A program made the translations under genes and the position numbers. From the NCBI RefSeq assembly GCF_029784155.1, contig NC_073693.1, positions 182,177,802-182,241,801 on the forward strand: DNA of 64,000 nt, in the 5' to 3' direction. This stretch comes from Uranotaenia lowii. Its lineage: Eukaryota; Arthropoda; Insecta; Diptera; Culicidae. The notes beneath the pieces were generated by a model. That model ran no database searches, was not told the DNA's origin, and worked only from the letters and a program-made list of their open reading frames with translations. Positions 10,306-24,600 of this stretch are shown here, in pieces (the stretch's first letter is position 1; every line of letters starts with the position of its first letter).

Positions 10306-13300
10306 GATTTGTCAATTATTTCAAAATTCTCATTGTGGCTGCGTCCTGTACAAGAAAGTTGCCATCCAAAATGTGTTTGGTCAACTTGGATCTGAACGGA
10401 ATGTTCTATTTAGAGCTCACCGTTGCCGAAAGGATTGATACAAATCAATTTTGTAGCTCTCCTTTAATTGTATAAGAAATGGCTGCGTCCTGACAATGTA
10501 TGCTTCTTCCAAGAGCGTCAGATTTGCCAATTATTTCAAAATTCCGATCGTGGCTGCGTCCTGTAGAAGAAAATTGCCATCCAAAAGGTGTTTGGTCTAC
10601 TTGGATCTGAACGGAATGTTCGATTTAGAGCTCACCGTTGCCAAAAGAATTGATACAAATCAATTCTGTAGCTCTCCTTTAATTGTATAAGAAATGGCTG
10701 CGTCCTGATAATGTCTGCTTCTTCCAAGACCGTCAGATTTGTCAATTATTTCAAAATTCTCATTGTGGCTGCGTCCTGTACAAGAAAGTTGCCATCCAAA
10801 ATTTGTTTGGTCAACTTGGATCTGAACGGAATGTTCGATTTAGAGCTCACCGTTGCCAAAAGAATTGATACAAATCAATTCTGTAGCTCTCCTTTGATTG
10901 TATAAGAAATGGCTGCGTCCTGACAATGTCTGCCTATTCCAAGAGCGTCAGATTTGTCAATTATTTCAAAATTCTCATTGTGGCTGCGTCCTGTACAAGA
11001 AAATTGCCATCCAAAATGTGTTTGGTCAACTTGGATCTGAACGGAATGTTCGATTTAGAGCTCACCGTTGCCAAAAGAATTGATACAAATCAATTCTGTA
11101 GCTCTCCTTTAATTGTACAAGAAATGGCTGCGTCCTGACAATGTATGATTCTTCCAAGAGCGTCAGATTTGTCAATTATTTCAAAATTCCGATCGTGGCT
11201 GCATCCTGTCGAAGAAAATTGCCATCCAAAATGTGTTTGGTCAACTTGGATCTGAACGGAATGTTCGATTTAGAGCTCACCGTTGCCAAAAGAATTGATA
11301 CAAATCAATTCTGTAGCTCTCCTTTAATTGTATAAGAAATGGTTGCGTCCTGAAAATGTATGCTTCTTCCAAGAGCGTCAGATTTGTCAATTATTTCAAA
11401 ATTCCGATCGTGGCTGCGTCCTGTAAAAGAAAATTGTCATCCAAAAGGTGTTTGGTCAACTTGGATCTGAACGGAATGTTCGATTTAGATCTCACCGTTG
11501 CCAAAAGAATTGATACAAATCAATTTTGTAGCTCTCCTTTAATTGTATAAGAAATGGCTGCGTCCTGACAATGTATGCTTCTTCCAAGAGCGTTAGATTT
11601 GTCAATTATTTCAAAATTCCGATCGTGGCTGCGTCCTGTCGAAGAAAATTGCCATCCAAAATGTGTTTGGTCAACTTAGATCTGAACGGAATGTTCGATT
11701 TAGAGCTCACCGTTGCCAAAAGAATTGATACAAATCAATTCTGTAGCTCTCCTTTAATTGTATGGAAAATGGTTGCGCCTGAAAAAGTATGCTTCTTCCA
11801 AGAGCGTCAGATTTGCCAATTATTTCAAAATTCCGATCGTGGCTGCGTCCTGTAGAAGAAAATTGTCATCCAAAAGGTGTTTGGTCAACTTGGATCTGAA
11901 CGGAATGTTCGATTTAGAGCTCACCGTTGCCAAAAGAATTGATACAAATCAATTCTGTAGCTCTCCTTTAATTGTATAAGAAATGGCTGCGTCCTGATAA
12001 TGTCTGCTTCTTCCAAGAGCGTCAGATTTGTCAATTATTTCAAAATTCTCATTGTGGCTGCGTCCTGTAAAAGAAAATTGCCGCCCAAAATGTGTTTGGT
12101 CAACTTGGATCTGAACAGAATGTTCGAATAAGAGCTCACCGTTGCCAAAAGAATTGATACAAATCAATTCTGTAGCTCTCCTTTAATTGTATAAGAAATG
12201 GCTGCGTCCTGACAATGTATGCTTCTTCCAAGAGCGTTAGATTTGTCAATTATTTCAAAATTCCGATCGTGGCTGCGTCCTGTAGAAGAAAATTGTCATC
12301 CAAAAGGTGTTTGGTCAACTTGGATCTGAACGGAATGTTCGATTTAGAGCTCACTGTTGCCAAAAGAATTGATACAAATCAATTCTGTAGCTCTCCTTTA
12401 ATTGTATAAGAAATGGCTGCGTCCTGATAATGTCTGCTTCTTCCAAGAGCGTCAGATTTGTCAATTATTTCAAAATTCTCATTGTGGCTGCGTCCTGTAC
12501 AAGAAAGTTGCCATCCAAAATGTGTTTGGTCAACTTGGATCTGAACGGAATGTTCGATTTAGAGCTCACCGTTGCCAAAAGAATTGATACAAATCAATTC
12601 TGTAGCTCTCCTTTAATTGTGTAATAAATGGCTGCGTCCTGACAATGTATGCTTCTTCCAAGAGCGTCAGATTTGCCAATTATTTCAAAATTCCGATCGT
12701 GGCTGCGTCCTGTAGAAGAAAATTGCCATCCAAAATGTGTTTGTTCAAATTGGATCTGAACGGAATGTTCGATTTAGAGCTCACCGTTGCCAAAAGAATT
12801 GATACAAATCAATTCTGTAGCTCTCCTTTAATTGTATAAGAAATGGCTGCGTCCTGACAATGTATGCTTCTTCCAAGGGCGTCAGATTTGTCAATTATTT
12901 CAAAATTCCGATCGTGGCTGCGTCCTGTCGAAGAAAATTGCCATCCAAAATGTGTTTGGTCAACTTGGATCTGAACGGAATGTTCGATTTAGAGCTCACC
13001 GTTGCCAAAAGAATTGATACAAATCAATTCTGTAGCTCTCCTTTAATTGTATAAGAAATGGCTGTGTCCTGACAATGTATGCTTTTTCCAAGAGCGTTAG
13101 ATTTGTCAATCATTTCAAAATTCCGATCGTGGCCGCGTCCTGTAGAAGAAAATTGTCATCCAAAAGGTGTTTGGTCAACTTGGATCTGAACGGAATGTTC
13201 GATTTAGAACTCACCGTTGCCAAAAAATTGATACAAATCAATTCTGTAGCTCTCCTTTAATTGTATAAGAAATGGCTGCGTCCTGACAATGTATGCCTCT

Positions 13301-13420
13301 TCCAAGAGCGTTAGATTTGTCAATTATTTCAAAATTCCGATCGTGGCTGCGTCCTGTAGAAGAAAATTGTCATCCAAAAGGTGTTTGGTCAACTTGGATC
13401 TGAACGGAATGTTCAATTTA

Positions 13421-13475
13421 GAGCTGCCAAAAGAATTGATACAAATCAATTCTGTAGCTCTTCCAAGAGCGTCAG
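13421..13475. repeat. Satellite B monomer, type II (7-bp plus 47-bp deletions)
   Basis: Here GAGCTGCCAAAAG lacks the usual CACCGTT, and the same molecule then carries the 47-bp deletion joint of the 168-bp monomers. The pair of deletions also occurs at about 15255-15310, 22890-22940 and 23911-23960. All four share the downstream variant CAACTATTTC. The two deletions always travel together, which marks a derived subtype of the 168-bp monomer. Confidence 0.9.
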
Positions 13476-16400
13476 ATTTGTCAACTATTTCAAAATTCTC
13501 ATTGTGGCTGCGTCCTGTACAAGAAAGTTGCCATCCAAAATGTGTTTGGTCAACTTGGATCTGAACGGAATGTTCGATTTAGAGCTCACCGTTTCCGAAT
13601 GAATTGATACAAATCAATTCTGTAGCTCTCCTTTAATTGTGTAATAAATGGCTGCGTCCTGACAATGTATGCTTCTTCCAAGAGCGTCAGATTTGCCAAT
13701 TATTTCAAAATTCCGATCGTGGCTGCGTCCTGTAGAAGAAAATTGTCATCCAAAAGGTGTTTGGTCAACTTGGATCCGAACGGAATGTTCGATTTAGAGC
13801 TCACCGTTGCCAAAAGAATTGATACAGATCAATTCTGTAGCTCTCCTTTAATTGTATAAGAAATGGCTGCGTCCTGACAATGTATGGTTCTTCCAAAAGC
13901 GTCAGATTTGCCAATTATTTCAAAATTCCGATCGTGGCTGCGTCCTGTAGAAGAAAATTGTCATCCAAAAGGTGTTTGGTCAACTTGGATCTGAACGGAA
14001 TGTTCGATTTAGAGCTCACCGTTGCCAAAAGAATTGATACAAATCAATTCTGTAGCTCTCCTTTAATTGTATAAGAAATGGCTGCGTCCTGATAATGTCT
14101 GCTTCTTCCAAGAGCGTCAGATTTGTCAATTATTTCAAAATTCTCATTGTAGCTGCGTCCTGTACAAGAAAGTTGCCATCCAAAATGTGTTTGGTCAACT
14201 TGGATCTGAACGGAATGTTCGATTTAGAGCTCACCGTTGCCAAAAGAATTGATACAAATCAATTCTGTAGCTCTCCTTTAATTGTATAAGAAATGGCTGC
14301 GTCCTGACAATGTATGCTTCTTCCAAGAGCGTCAGATTTGCCAATTATTTCAAAATTCCGATCGTGGCTGCGTCCTGTAGAAGAAAATTGTCATCCAAAA
14401 GGTGTTTGGTCAACTTGGATCTGAACGGAATGTTCGATTTAGAGCTCACCGTTGCCAAAAGAATTGATACAAATCAATTCTGTAGCTCTCCTTTAAATGT
14501 ATAAGAAATGGCTGCGTCCTGACAATGTATGCTTCTTCCAAGAGCGTCAGATTTGTCAATTATTTCAAAATTCCGATCGTGGCTACGTCCTGTAGAAGAA
14601 AATTGTCATCCAAAAATGTGTTTGGTCAACTTGGATCTGAACGGAATGTTCGATTTAGAGCTCATCGTTGCCAAAAGAATTGATACAAATCAATTCTGTA
14701 GCTCTTCCAAGAGCGTCAGATTTGTCAATTATTTCAAAATTCTCATTGTGGCTGCGTCCTGTACAAGAAAGTTGCCATCCAAAATGTGTTTGGTCAAATT
14801 GGATCTGAACGAAATGTTCGATTTAGAGCTCACCGTTGCCGAAAGAATTGATACAAATCAATTCTGTAGCTCTCCTTTAATTGTATAAGAAATGGCTGCC
14901 TCCTGACAATGTATGCCTCTTCCAAGAGCGTTAGATTTGTCAATTATTTCAAAATTCCGATCGTGGCTGCGTCCTGAGAAGAAAATTGCCATCCAAAAGG
15001 TGTTTGGTCAACTTGGATCTGAACGGAATGTTCGATTTAGAGCTCACCGATGCCAAAAAAATTGATACAAATCAATTCTGTAGCTCTCCTTTAATTGTAT
15101 AAGAAATGGCTGCGTCCTGACAATGTATGCCTCTTCCAAGAGCGTTAGATTTGTCAATTATTTCAAAATTCCGATCGTGGCTGCGTCCTGTAGAAGAAAA
15201 TTGTCATCCAAAAGGTTTTTGGTCAACTTGGATCTGAACGGAATGTTCGATTTAGAGCTGCCAAAAGAATTGATACAAATCAATTCTGTAGCTCTTCCAA
15301 GAGCGTCAGATTTGTCAACTATTTCAAAATTCTCATTGTGGCTGCGTCCTGTACAAGAAAGTTGCCATCCAAAATGTGTTTGGTCAACTTGGATCTGAAC
15401 AGAATGTTCGATTTAGAGCTCACCGTTTCCGAAAGAATTGTTACAAATCAATTCTGTAGCTCTCCTTTAATTGTGTAATAAATGGCTGCGTCCTGACAAT
15501 GTATGCTTCTTCCAAGAGCGTCAGATTTGCCAATTATTTCAAAATTCCGATCGTGGCTGCGTCCTGTAGAAGAAATTTGCCATCCAAAATGTGTTTGGTC
15601 AACTTGGATCTGAACGGAATGTTCGATTTAGAGCTCACCGTTGCCAAAAGAATTGATACAAATCAATTATGTAGCTCTCCTTTAATTGTATAAGAAATGG
15701 CTGCGTCCTGACAATGTATGCTTCTTCCAAGAGCGTTAGATTTGTCAATTATTTCAAAATTCCGATCGTGGCTGCGTCCTGTAGAAGAAAATTGTCATCC
15801 AAAAGGTGTTTGGTCAACTTGGATCTGAACGGAATGTTCGATTTAGAGCTCACCGTTGCCAAAAGAATTGATACAAATCAATTCTGTAGCTCTCCTTTAA
15901 TTGTATAAGAAATGGTTGCGTCCTGACAATGTATGCTTCTTCCAAGAGCGTCAGATTTGCCAATTATTTCAAAATTCCGATCGTGGTTGCGTCCTGTAGA
16001 AGAAAATTGTCATCCAAAAGGTGTTTGGTCAACTTGGATCTAAACGGAATGTTCGATTTAGAGCTCACCGTTGCCAAAAGAATTGATACAAATCAATTCT
16101 GTAGCTCTCCTTTAATTGTATAAGAAATGGCTGCGTCCTGATAATGTCTGCTTCTTCCAAGAGCGTCAGATTTGTCAATTATTTCAAAATTCTCATTGTG
16201 GCTGCGTCCTGTACAAGAAAGTTGCCATCCAAAATGTGTTTGGCCAACTTGGATCTGAACGGAATGTTCGATTTAGAGCTCACCGTCGCCAAAAGAATTG
16301 ATACAAATCAATTCTGTAGCTCTCCTTTAAATGTATAAGAAATGGCTGCGTCCTGACAATGTATGCTTCTTCCAAGAGCGTCAGATTTGCCAATTATTTC

Positions 16401-17310
16401 AAAATTCCGATCGTGGCTGCGTCCTGTAGAAGAAAATTGTCATCCAAAAGGTGTTTGGTCAACTTGGATCTGAACGGAATGTTCGATTTAGAGCTCACCG
16501 TTGCCAAAAGAATTGATACAAATCAATTCTGTAGCTCTCCTTTAATTGTATAAGAAATGGCTGCGTCCTGATAATGTCTGCTTCTTCCAAGAGCGTCAGA
16601 TTTGTCAATTATTTCAAAATTCTCATTGTGGCGGCGTCCTGTACAAGAAAGTTGCCATCCAAAATGTGTTTGGTCAACTTGGATCTGAACGGAATGTTCG
16701 ATTTAGAGCTCACCGTTGCCAAAAGAATTGATACAAATCAATTCTGTAGCTCTCCTTTAATTGTATAAGAAATGGCTGCGTCCTGATAATGTCTGCTTCT
16801 TCCAAGAGCGTCAGATTTGTCAATTATTTCAAAATTCTCATTGTGGCTGCGTCCTGTACAAGAAAGTTGCCATCCAAAATGTGTTTGGTCAACTTGGATC
16901 TGAACGGAATGTTCGATTTAGAGCTCAACGTTGCCAAAAGAATTGATACAAATCAATTATGTAGCTCTCCCTTGATTGTATAAGAAATGGCTGCGTCCTG
17001 ACAATGTCTGCTTCTTCCAAGAGCGTCAGATTTGTCAATTATTTCAAAATTCTCATTGTGGCTGCGTCCTGTAGAAGAAAGTTGCCATCCAAAATGTGTT
17101 TGGTCAACTTGGATCTGAACGGAATGTTCGATTTAGAGCTCACCGTTGCCAAAAGAATTGATACAAATCAATTCTGTAGCTCTCCTTTAATTGTACAAGA
17201 AATGGCTGCGTCCTGACAATGTATGCTTCTTCCAAGAGCGTCAGATTTGTCAATTATTTCAAAATTCCGATCGTGGCTGCGTCCTGTCGAAGAAAATTGC
17301 CATCCAAAAT

Positions 17311-17320
17311 GTGTTTAATC
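17311..17320. repeat. Diagnostic variant monomer marking a long-range periodicity
   Basis: GTGTTTAATC replaces the usual GTGTTTGGTC in a small set of monomers: 17311, 25537, 34207, 42800, 53169, 59686, 60761 and 61621. Successive spacings are 8,226, 8,670, 8,593, 10,369, 6,517, 1,075 and 860 bp. In each of the first four cases checked the neighbours are the same: a preceding monomer ending TTGTACAAGAAATGG and a following monomer with TAAAAGAAAA. It therefore tags one ancestral multi-monomer unit that has been copied repeatedly, with a typical length of 8-10 kb. Confidence 0.85.
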
Positions 17321-18694
17321 AACTTGGATCTGAACGGAATGTTCGATTTAGAGCTCACCGTTGCCAAAGAATTGATACAAATCAATTCTGTAGCTCTCCT
17401 TTAATTGTATAAGAAATGGTTGCGTCCTGAAAATGTATGCTTCTTCCAAGAGCGTCAGATTTGTCAATTATTTCAAAATTTCGATCGTGGCTGCGTCCTG
17501 TAAAAGAAAATTGTCCTCTAAAAGGTGTTTGGTCAACTTGGATCTGAACGGAATGTTCGATTTAGAGCTCACCGTTGCCAAAAGAATTGATACAAATCAA
17601 TTCTGTAGCTCTCCTTTAATTGTATAAGAAATGGCTGCGTCCTGACAATGTATGCTTCTTCCAAGAGCGTTAGATTTGTCAATTATTTCAAAATTCCGAT
17701 CGTGGCTGCGTCCTGTAGAAGAAAATTGTCATCCAAAAGGTGTTTGGTCAACTTGGATCTGAACGGAATGTTCGATTTAGAGCTCACCGTTGCCAAAAGA
17801 ATTGATACAAATCAATTCTGTAGCTCTCCTTTAATTGTATAAGAAATGGCTGCGTCCTGATAATGTATGCTTCTTCCAAGAGCGTCAGATTTGCCAATTA
17901 TTTCAAAATTCCGATTGTGGCTTCGTCCTGTAGAAGAAAATTGTCATCCAAAAGGTGTTTGGTCAACTTGGATCTGAACGGAATGTTCGATTTTGAGCTC
18001 ACCGTTGCCAAAAGAATTGATACAAATCAATTCTGTAGCTCTCCTTTAATTGTATAAGAAATGGCTGCGTCCTGATAATGTCTGCTTCTTCCAAGAGCGT
18101 CAGATTTGTCAATTATTTCAAAATTCTCATTGTGGCTGCGTCCTGTACAAGAAAGTTGCCATCCAAAATGTGTTTGGTCAACTTGGATCTGAACGGAATG
18201 TTCGATTTAGAGCTCACCGTTGCCAAAAGAATTGATACAAATCAATTCTGTAGCTCTCCTTTGATTGTATAAGAAATGGCTGCGTCCTGACAATGTCTGC
18301 TTCTTCCAAGAGCGTCAGATTTGTCAATTATTTCAAAATTCTCATTGTGGCTGCGTCCTGTACAAGAAAATTGCCATCCAAAATGTGTTTGGTCAACTTG
18401 GATCTGAACGGAATGTTCGATTTAGAGCTCACCGTTGCCAAAAGAATTGATACAAATCAATTCTGTAGCTCTCCTTTAATTGTATAAGAAATGGCTGCGT
18501 CCTGACAATGTATGCTTCTTCCAAGAGCGTTAGATTTGTCAAATATTTCAAAATTCCGATCGTGGCTGCGTCCTGTAAAAGAAAATTGCCATCAAAAAGG
18601 TGTTTGGTCAACTTGGATCTGAACGGAATGTTCGATTTAGAGCTCACTGTTGCCAAAAGAATTGATACAAATCAATTCTGTAGCTCTCCTTTAA

Positions 18695-21600
18695 TTGTAT
18701 AAGAAATGGCTGCGTCCTGATAATGTCTGCTTCTTCCAAGAGCGTCAGATTTGTCAATTATTTCAAAATTCTCATTGTGGCTGCGTCCTGTACAAGAAAG
18801 TTGCCATCCAAAATTTGTTTGGTCAACTTGGATCTGAACGGAACGTTCGATTTAGAGCTCACCGTTGCCAAAAGAATTGATACAAATCAATTCTGTAGCT
18901 CTCCTTTGATTGTATAAGAAATGGCTGCGTCCTGACAATGTATGCTTCTCCCAAGAGCGTCAGATTTGTCAATTATTTCAAAATTCTCATTGTGGCTGCG
19001 TCCTGTACAAGAAAATTGCCATCCAAAATGTGTTTGGTCAACTTGGATCTGAACGGAATGTTCGATTTAGAGCTCACCGTTGCCAAAAGAATTGATACAA
19101 ATCAATTCTGTAGCTCTCCTTTAATTGTACAAGAAATGGCTGCGTCCTGACAATGTATGATTCTTCCAAGAGCGTCAGATTTGTCAATTATTTCAAAATT
19201 CCGATCGTGGCTGCATCCTGTCGAAGAAAATTGCCATCCAAAATGTGTTTGGTCAACTTGGATCTGAACGGAATGTTCGATTTAGAGCTCACCGTTGCCA
19301 AAAGAATTGATACAAATCAATTCTGTAGCTCTCCTTTAATTGTATAAGAAATGGTTGCGTCCTGAAAATGTATGCTTCTTCCAAGAGCGTCAGATTTGTC
19401 AATTATTTCAAAATTCCGATCGTGGCTGCGTCCTGTAAAAGAAAATTGTCATACAAAAGGTGTTTGGTCAACTTGGATCTGAACGGAATGTTCGATTTAG
19501 AGCTCACCGTTGCCAAAAGAATTGATACAAATCAATTCTGTAGCTCTCCTTTAATTGTATAAGAAATGGCTGCGTCCTGACAATGTATGCTTCTTCCAAG
19601 AGCGTTAGATTTGTCAATTATTTCAAAATTCCGATCGTGGCTGCGTCCTGTCGAAGAAAATTGCCATCCAAAATGTGTTTGGTCAACTTAGATCTGAACG
19701 GAATGTTCGATTTAGAGCTCACCGTTGCCAAAAGAATTGATACAAATCAATTCTGTAGCTCTCCTTTAATTGTATGGAAAATGGTTGCGCCTGAAAATGT
19801 ATGCTTCTTCCAAGAGCGTCAGATTTGCCAATTATTTCAAAATTCCGATCGTGGCTGCGTCCTGTAGAAGAAAATTGTCATCCAAAAGGTGTTTGGTCAA
19901 CTTGGATCTGAACGTAATGTTCGATTTAGAGCTCACCGTTGCCAAAAGAATTGATACAAATCAATTCTGTAGCTCTCCTTTAAATGTATAAGAAATGGCT
20001 GCGTCCTGACAATGTATGCTTCTTCCAAGAGCGTCAGATTTGTCAATTATTTCAAAATTCCGATCGTGGCTACGTCCTGTAGAAGAAAATTGTCATCCAA
20101 AATGTGTTTGGTCAACTTGGATCTGAACGGAATGTTCGATTTAGAGCTCATCGTTGCCAAAAGAATTGATACAAATCAATTCTGTAGCTCTTCCAAGAGC
20201 GTCAGATTTGTCAATTATTTCAAAATTCTCATTGTGGCTGCGTCCTGTACAAGAAAGTTGCCATCCAAAATGTGTTTGGTCAACTTGGATCTGAACGGAA
20301 TGTTCTATTTAGAGCTCACCGTTGCCGAAAGGATTGATACAAATCAATTTTGTAGCTCTCCTTTAATTGTATAAGAAATGGCTGCGTCCTGACAATGTAT
20401 GCTTCTTCCAAGAGCGTCAGATTTGCCAATTATTTCAAAATTCCGATCGTGGCTGCGTCCTGTAGAAGAAAATTGCCATCCAAAAGGTGTTTGGTCTACT
20501 TGGATCTGAACGGAATGTTCGATTTAGAGCTCACCGTTGCCAAAAGAATTGATACAAATCAATTCTGTAGCTCTCCTTTAATTGTATAAGAAATGGCTGC
20601 GTCCTGACAATGTATGCTTCTTCCAAGAGCGTCAGATTTGCCAATTATTACAAAATTCCGATCGTGGCTGCGTCCTGTAGAAGAAAATTGTCATCCAAAA
20701 GGTGTTTGGTCAAATTGGATCTGAACGGAATGTTCGATTTAGAGCTCACCGTTGCCAAAAGAATTGATACAAATCAATTCTGTAGCTCTCCTTTAATTGT
20801 ATAAGAAATGGCTGCGTCCTGACAATGTCTGCTTCTTCCAAGAGCGTCAGATTTGTCAATTATTTCAAAATTCTCATTGTGGCTGCGTCCTGTACAAGAA
20901 AGTTGCCATCCAAAATTTGTTTGGTCAACTTGGATCTGAACGGAATGTTCGATTTAGAGCTCACCGTTGCCAAAAGAATTGATACAAATCAATTCTGTAG
21001 CTCTCCTTTGATTGTATAAGAAATGGCTGCGTCCTGACAATGTCTGCTTCTTCCAAGAGCGTCAGATTTGTCAATTATTTCAAAATTCTCATTGTGGCTG
21101 CGTCCTGTACAAGAAAATTGCCATCCAAAATGTGTTTGGTCAACTTGGATCTGAACGGAATGTTCGATTTAGAGCTCACCGTTGCCAAAAGAATTGATAC
21201 AAATCAATTCTGTAGCTCTCCTTTAATTGTATGGAAAATGGTTGCGCCTGAAAATGTATGCTTCTTCCAAGAGCGTCAGATTTGCCAATTATTTCAAAAT
21301 TCCGATCGTGGCTGCGTCCTGTAGAAGAAAATTGTCATCCAAAAGGTGTTTGGTCAACTTGGATCTGAACGGAATGTTCGATTTAGAGCTCACCGTTGCC
21401 AAAAGAATTGATACAAATCAATTCTGTAGCTCTCCTTTAATTGTATAAGAAATGGCTGCGTCCTGATAATGTCTGCTTCTTCCAAGAGCGTCAGATTTGT
21501 CAATTATTTCAAAATTCTCATTGTGGCTGCGTCCTGTAAAAGAAAATTGCCGTCCAAAATGTGTTTGGTCAACTTGGATCTGAACAGAATGTTCGAATAA

Positions 21601-24600
21601 GAGCTCACCGTTGCCAAAAGAATTGATACAAATCAATTCTGTAGCTCTCCTTTAATTGTATGAGAAATGGCTGCGTCCTGACAATGTATGCTTCTTCCAA
21701 GAGCGTTAGATTTGTCAATTATTTCAAAATTCCGATCGTGGCTGCGTCCTGTAGAAGAAAATTGTCATCCAAAAGGTGTTTGGTCAACTTGGATCTGAAC
21801 GGAATGTTCGATTTAGAGCTCACCGTTGCAAAAAGAATTGATACAAATCAATTCTGTAGCTCTCCTTTAATTGTATAAGAAATGGCTGCGTCCTTATAAT
21901 TTCTGCTTCTTCCAAGAGCGTCAGATTTGTCAATTATTTCAAAATTCTCATTGTGGCTGCGTCCTGTACAAGAAAGTTGCCATCCAAAATGTGTTTGGTC
22001 AACTTGGATCTGAACGGAATGTTCGATTTAGAGCTCACCGTTGCCAAAAGAATTGATACAAATCAATTCTGTAGCTCTCCTTTAATTGTGTAATAAATGG
22101 CTGCGTCCTGACAATGTATGCTTCTTCCAAGAGCGTCAGATTTGCCAATTATTTCAAAATTCCGATCGTGGCTGCGTCCTGTAGAAGAAAATTGCCATCC
22201 AAAATGTGTTTGGTCAACTTGGATCTGAACGGAATGTTCGATTTAGAGCTCACCGTTGCCAAAAGAATTGATACAAATCAATTCTGTAGCTCTCCTTTAA
22301 TTGTACAAGAAATGGCTGCGTCCTGACAATGTATGCTTCTTCCAAGAGCGTCAGATTTGTCAATTATTTCAAAATTCCGATCGTGGCTGCGTCCTGTCGA
22401 AGAAAATTGCCATCCAAAATGTGTTTGGTCAACTTGGATCTGAACGGAATGTTCGATTTAGAGCTCACCGTTGCCAAAAGAATTGATACAAATCAATTCT
22501 GTAGCTCTCCTTTAATTGTATAAGAAATGGCTGTGTCCTGACAATGTATGCTTTTTCCAAGAGCGTTAGATTTGTCAATCATTTCAAAATTCCGATCGTG
22601 GCTGCGTCCTGTAGAAGAAAATTGTCATCCAAAAGGTGTTTGGTCAACTTGGATCTGAACGGAATGTTCGATTTAGAACTCACCGTTGCCAAAAAATTGA
22701 TACAAATCAATTCTGTAGCTCTCCTTTAATTGTATAAGAAATGGCTGCGTCCTGACAATGTATGCCTCTTCCAAGAGCGTTAGATTTGTCAATTATTTCA
22801 AAATTCCGATCGTGGCTGCGTCCTGTAGAAGAAAATTGTCATCCAAAAGGTGTTTGGTCAACTTGGATCTGAACGGAATGTTCGATTTAGAGCTGCCAAA
22901 AGAATTGATACAAATCAATTCTGTAGCTCTTCCAAGAGCGTCAGATTTGTCAACTATTTCAAAATTCTCATTGTGGCTGCGTCCTGTACAAGAAAGTTGC
23001 CATCCAAAATGTGTTTGGTCAACTTGGATCTGAACGGAATGTTCGATTTAGAGCTCACCGTTTCCGAAAGAATTGATACAAATCAATTCTGTAGCTCTCC
23101 TTTAATTGTGTAATAAATGGCTGCGTCCTGACAATGTATGCTTCTTCCAAGAGCGTCAGATTTGCCAATTATTTCAAAATTCCGATCGTGGCTGCGTCCT
23201 GTAGAATAAAATTGTCATCCAAAAGGTGTTTGGTCAACTTGGATCCGAACGGAATGTTCGATTTAGAGCTCACCGTTGCCAAAAGAATTGATACAAATTA
23301 ATTCTGTAGCTCTCCTTTAATTGTATAAGAAATGGTTGCGTCCTGACAATGTATGGTTCTTCCAAGAGCGTCAGATTTGCCAATTATTTCAAAATTCCGA
23401 TTGTGGCTGCGTCCTGTAGAAGAAAATTGTCATCCAAAAGGTGTTTGGTCAACTTGGATCTGAACGGAATGTTCGATTTAGAGCTCACCGTTGCCAAAAG
23501 AATTGATACAAATCAATTCTGTAGCTCTCCTTTAATTGTATAAGAAATGGCTGCCTCCTGACAATGTATGCCTCTTCCAAGAGCGTTAGATTTGTCAATT
23601 ATTTCAAAATTCCGATCGTGGCTGCGTCCTGAGAAGAAAATTGCCATCCAAAAGGTGTTTGGTCAACTTGGATCTGAACGGAATGTTCGATTTAGAGCTC
23701 ACCGTTGCCAAAAAAAATTGATACAAATCAATTCTGTAGCTCTCCTTTAATTGTATAAGAAATGGCTGCGTCCTGACAATGTATGCCTCTTCCAAGAGCG
23801 TTAGATTTGTCAATTATTTCAAAATTCCGATCGTGGCTGCGTCCTGTAGAAGAAAATTGTCATCCAAAAGGTGTTTGGTCAACTTGGATCTGAACGGAAT
23901 GTTCGATTTAGAGCTGCCAAAAGAATTGATACAAATCAATTCTGTAGCTCTTCCAAGAGCGTCAGATTTGTCAACTATTTCAAAATTCTCATTGTGGCTG
24001 CGTCCTGTACAAGAAAGTTGCCATCCAAAATGTGTTTGGTCAACTTGGATCTGAACAGAATGTTCGATTTAGAGCTCACCGTTTCCGAAAGAATTGATAC
24101 AAATCAATTCTGTAGCTCTCCTTTAATTGTGTAATAAATGGCTGCTTCCTGACAATGTATGCTTCTTCCAAGAGCGTCAGATTTGCCAATTATTTCAAAA
24201 TTCCGATCGTGGCTGCGTCCTGTAGAAGAAAATTGCCATCCAAAATGTGTTTGGTCAACTTGGATCTGAACGGAATGTTCGATTTAGAGCTCACCGTTGC
24301 CAAAAGAATTGATACAAATCAATTATGTAGCTCTCCTTTAATTGTATAAGAAATGGCTGCGTCCTGACAATGTATGCTTCTTCCAAGAGCGTTAGATTTG
24401 TCAATTATTTCAAAATTCCGATCGTGGCTGCGTCCTGTAGAAGAAAATTGTCATCCAAAAGGTGTTTGGTCAACTTGGATCTGAACGGAATGTTCGATTT
24501 AGAGCCCACCGTTGCCAAAAAAATTGATACAAATCAATTCTGTAGCTCTCCTTTAATTGTATAAGAAATGGCTGCGTCCTGATAATTTCTGCTTCTTCCA

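Larger units (their letters stand above)
10113..18235. repeat. Satellite B higher-order block, first copy (mosaic)
   Basis: Runs of monomers with rare private variants recur downstream in the same order, but at offsets that change by whole-monomer steps. Monomers at about 10113-10690 match 20012-20589 (offset 9,899). Those at 10683-11979 match 18695-19991 (8,012). 11758-14060 match 21227-23529 (9,469). 14890-15900 match 23545-24556 (about 8,656). 16789-17842 match 25015-26069 (8,226-8,227). 17863-18235 match 26950-27322 (9,087). Private markers include a TATGATTCTTCC monomer, a TATGGTTCTTCC monomer, a CCTGAGAAGAAAATTGCC monomer and the 168-bp monomers. The shifting offsets mean the copies later gained and lost monomers by unequal exchange. 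Confidence 0.8.
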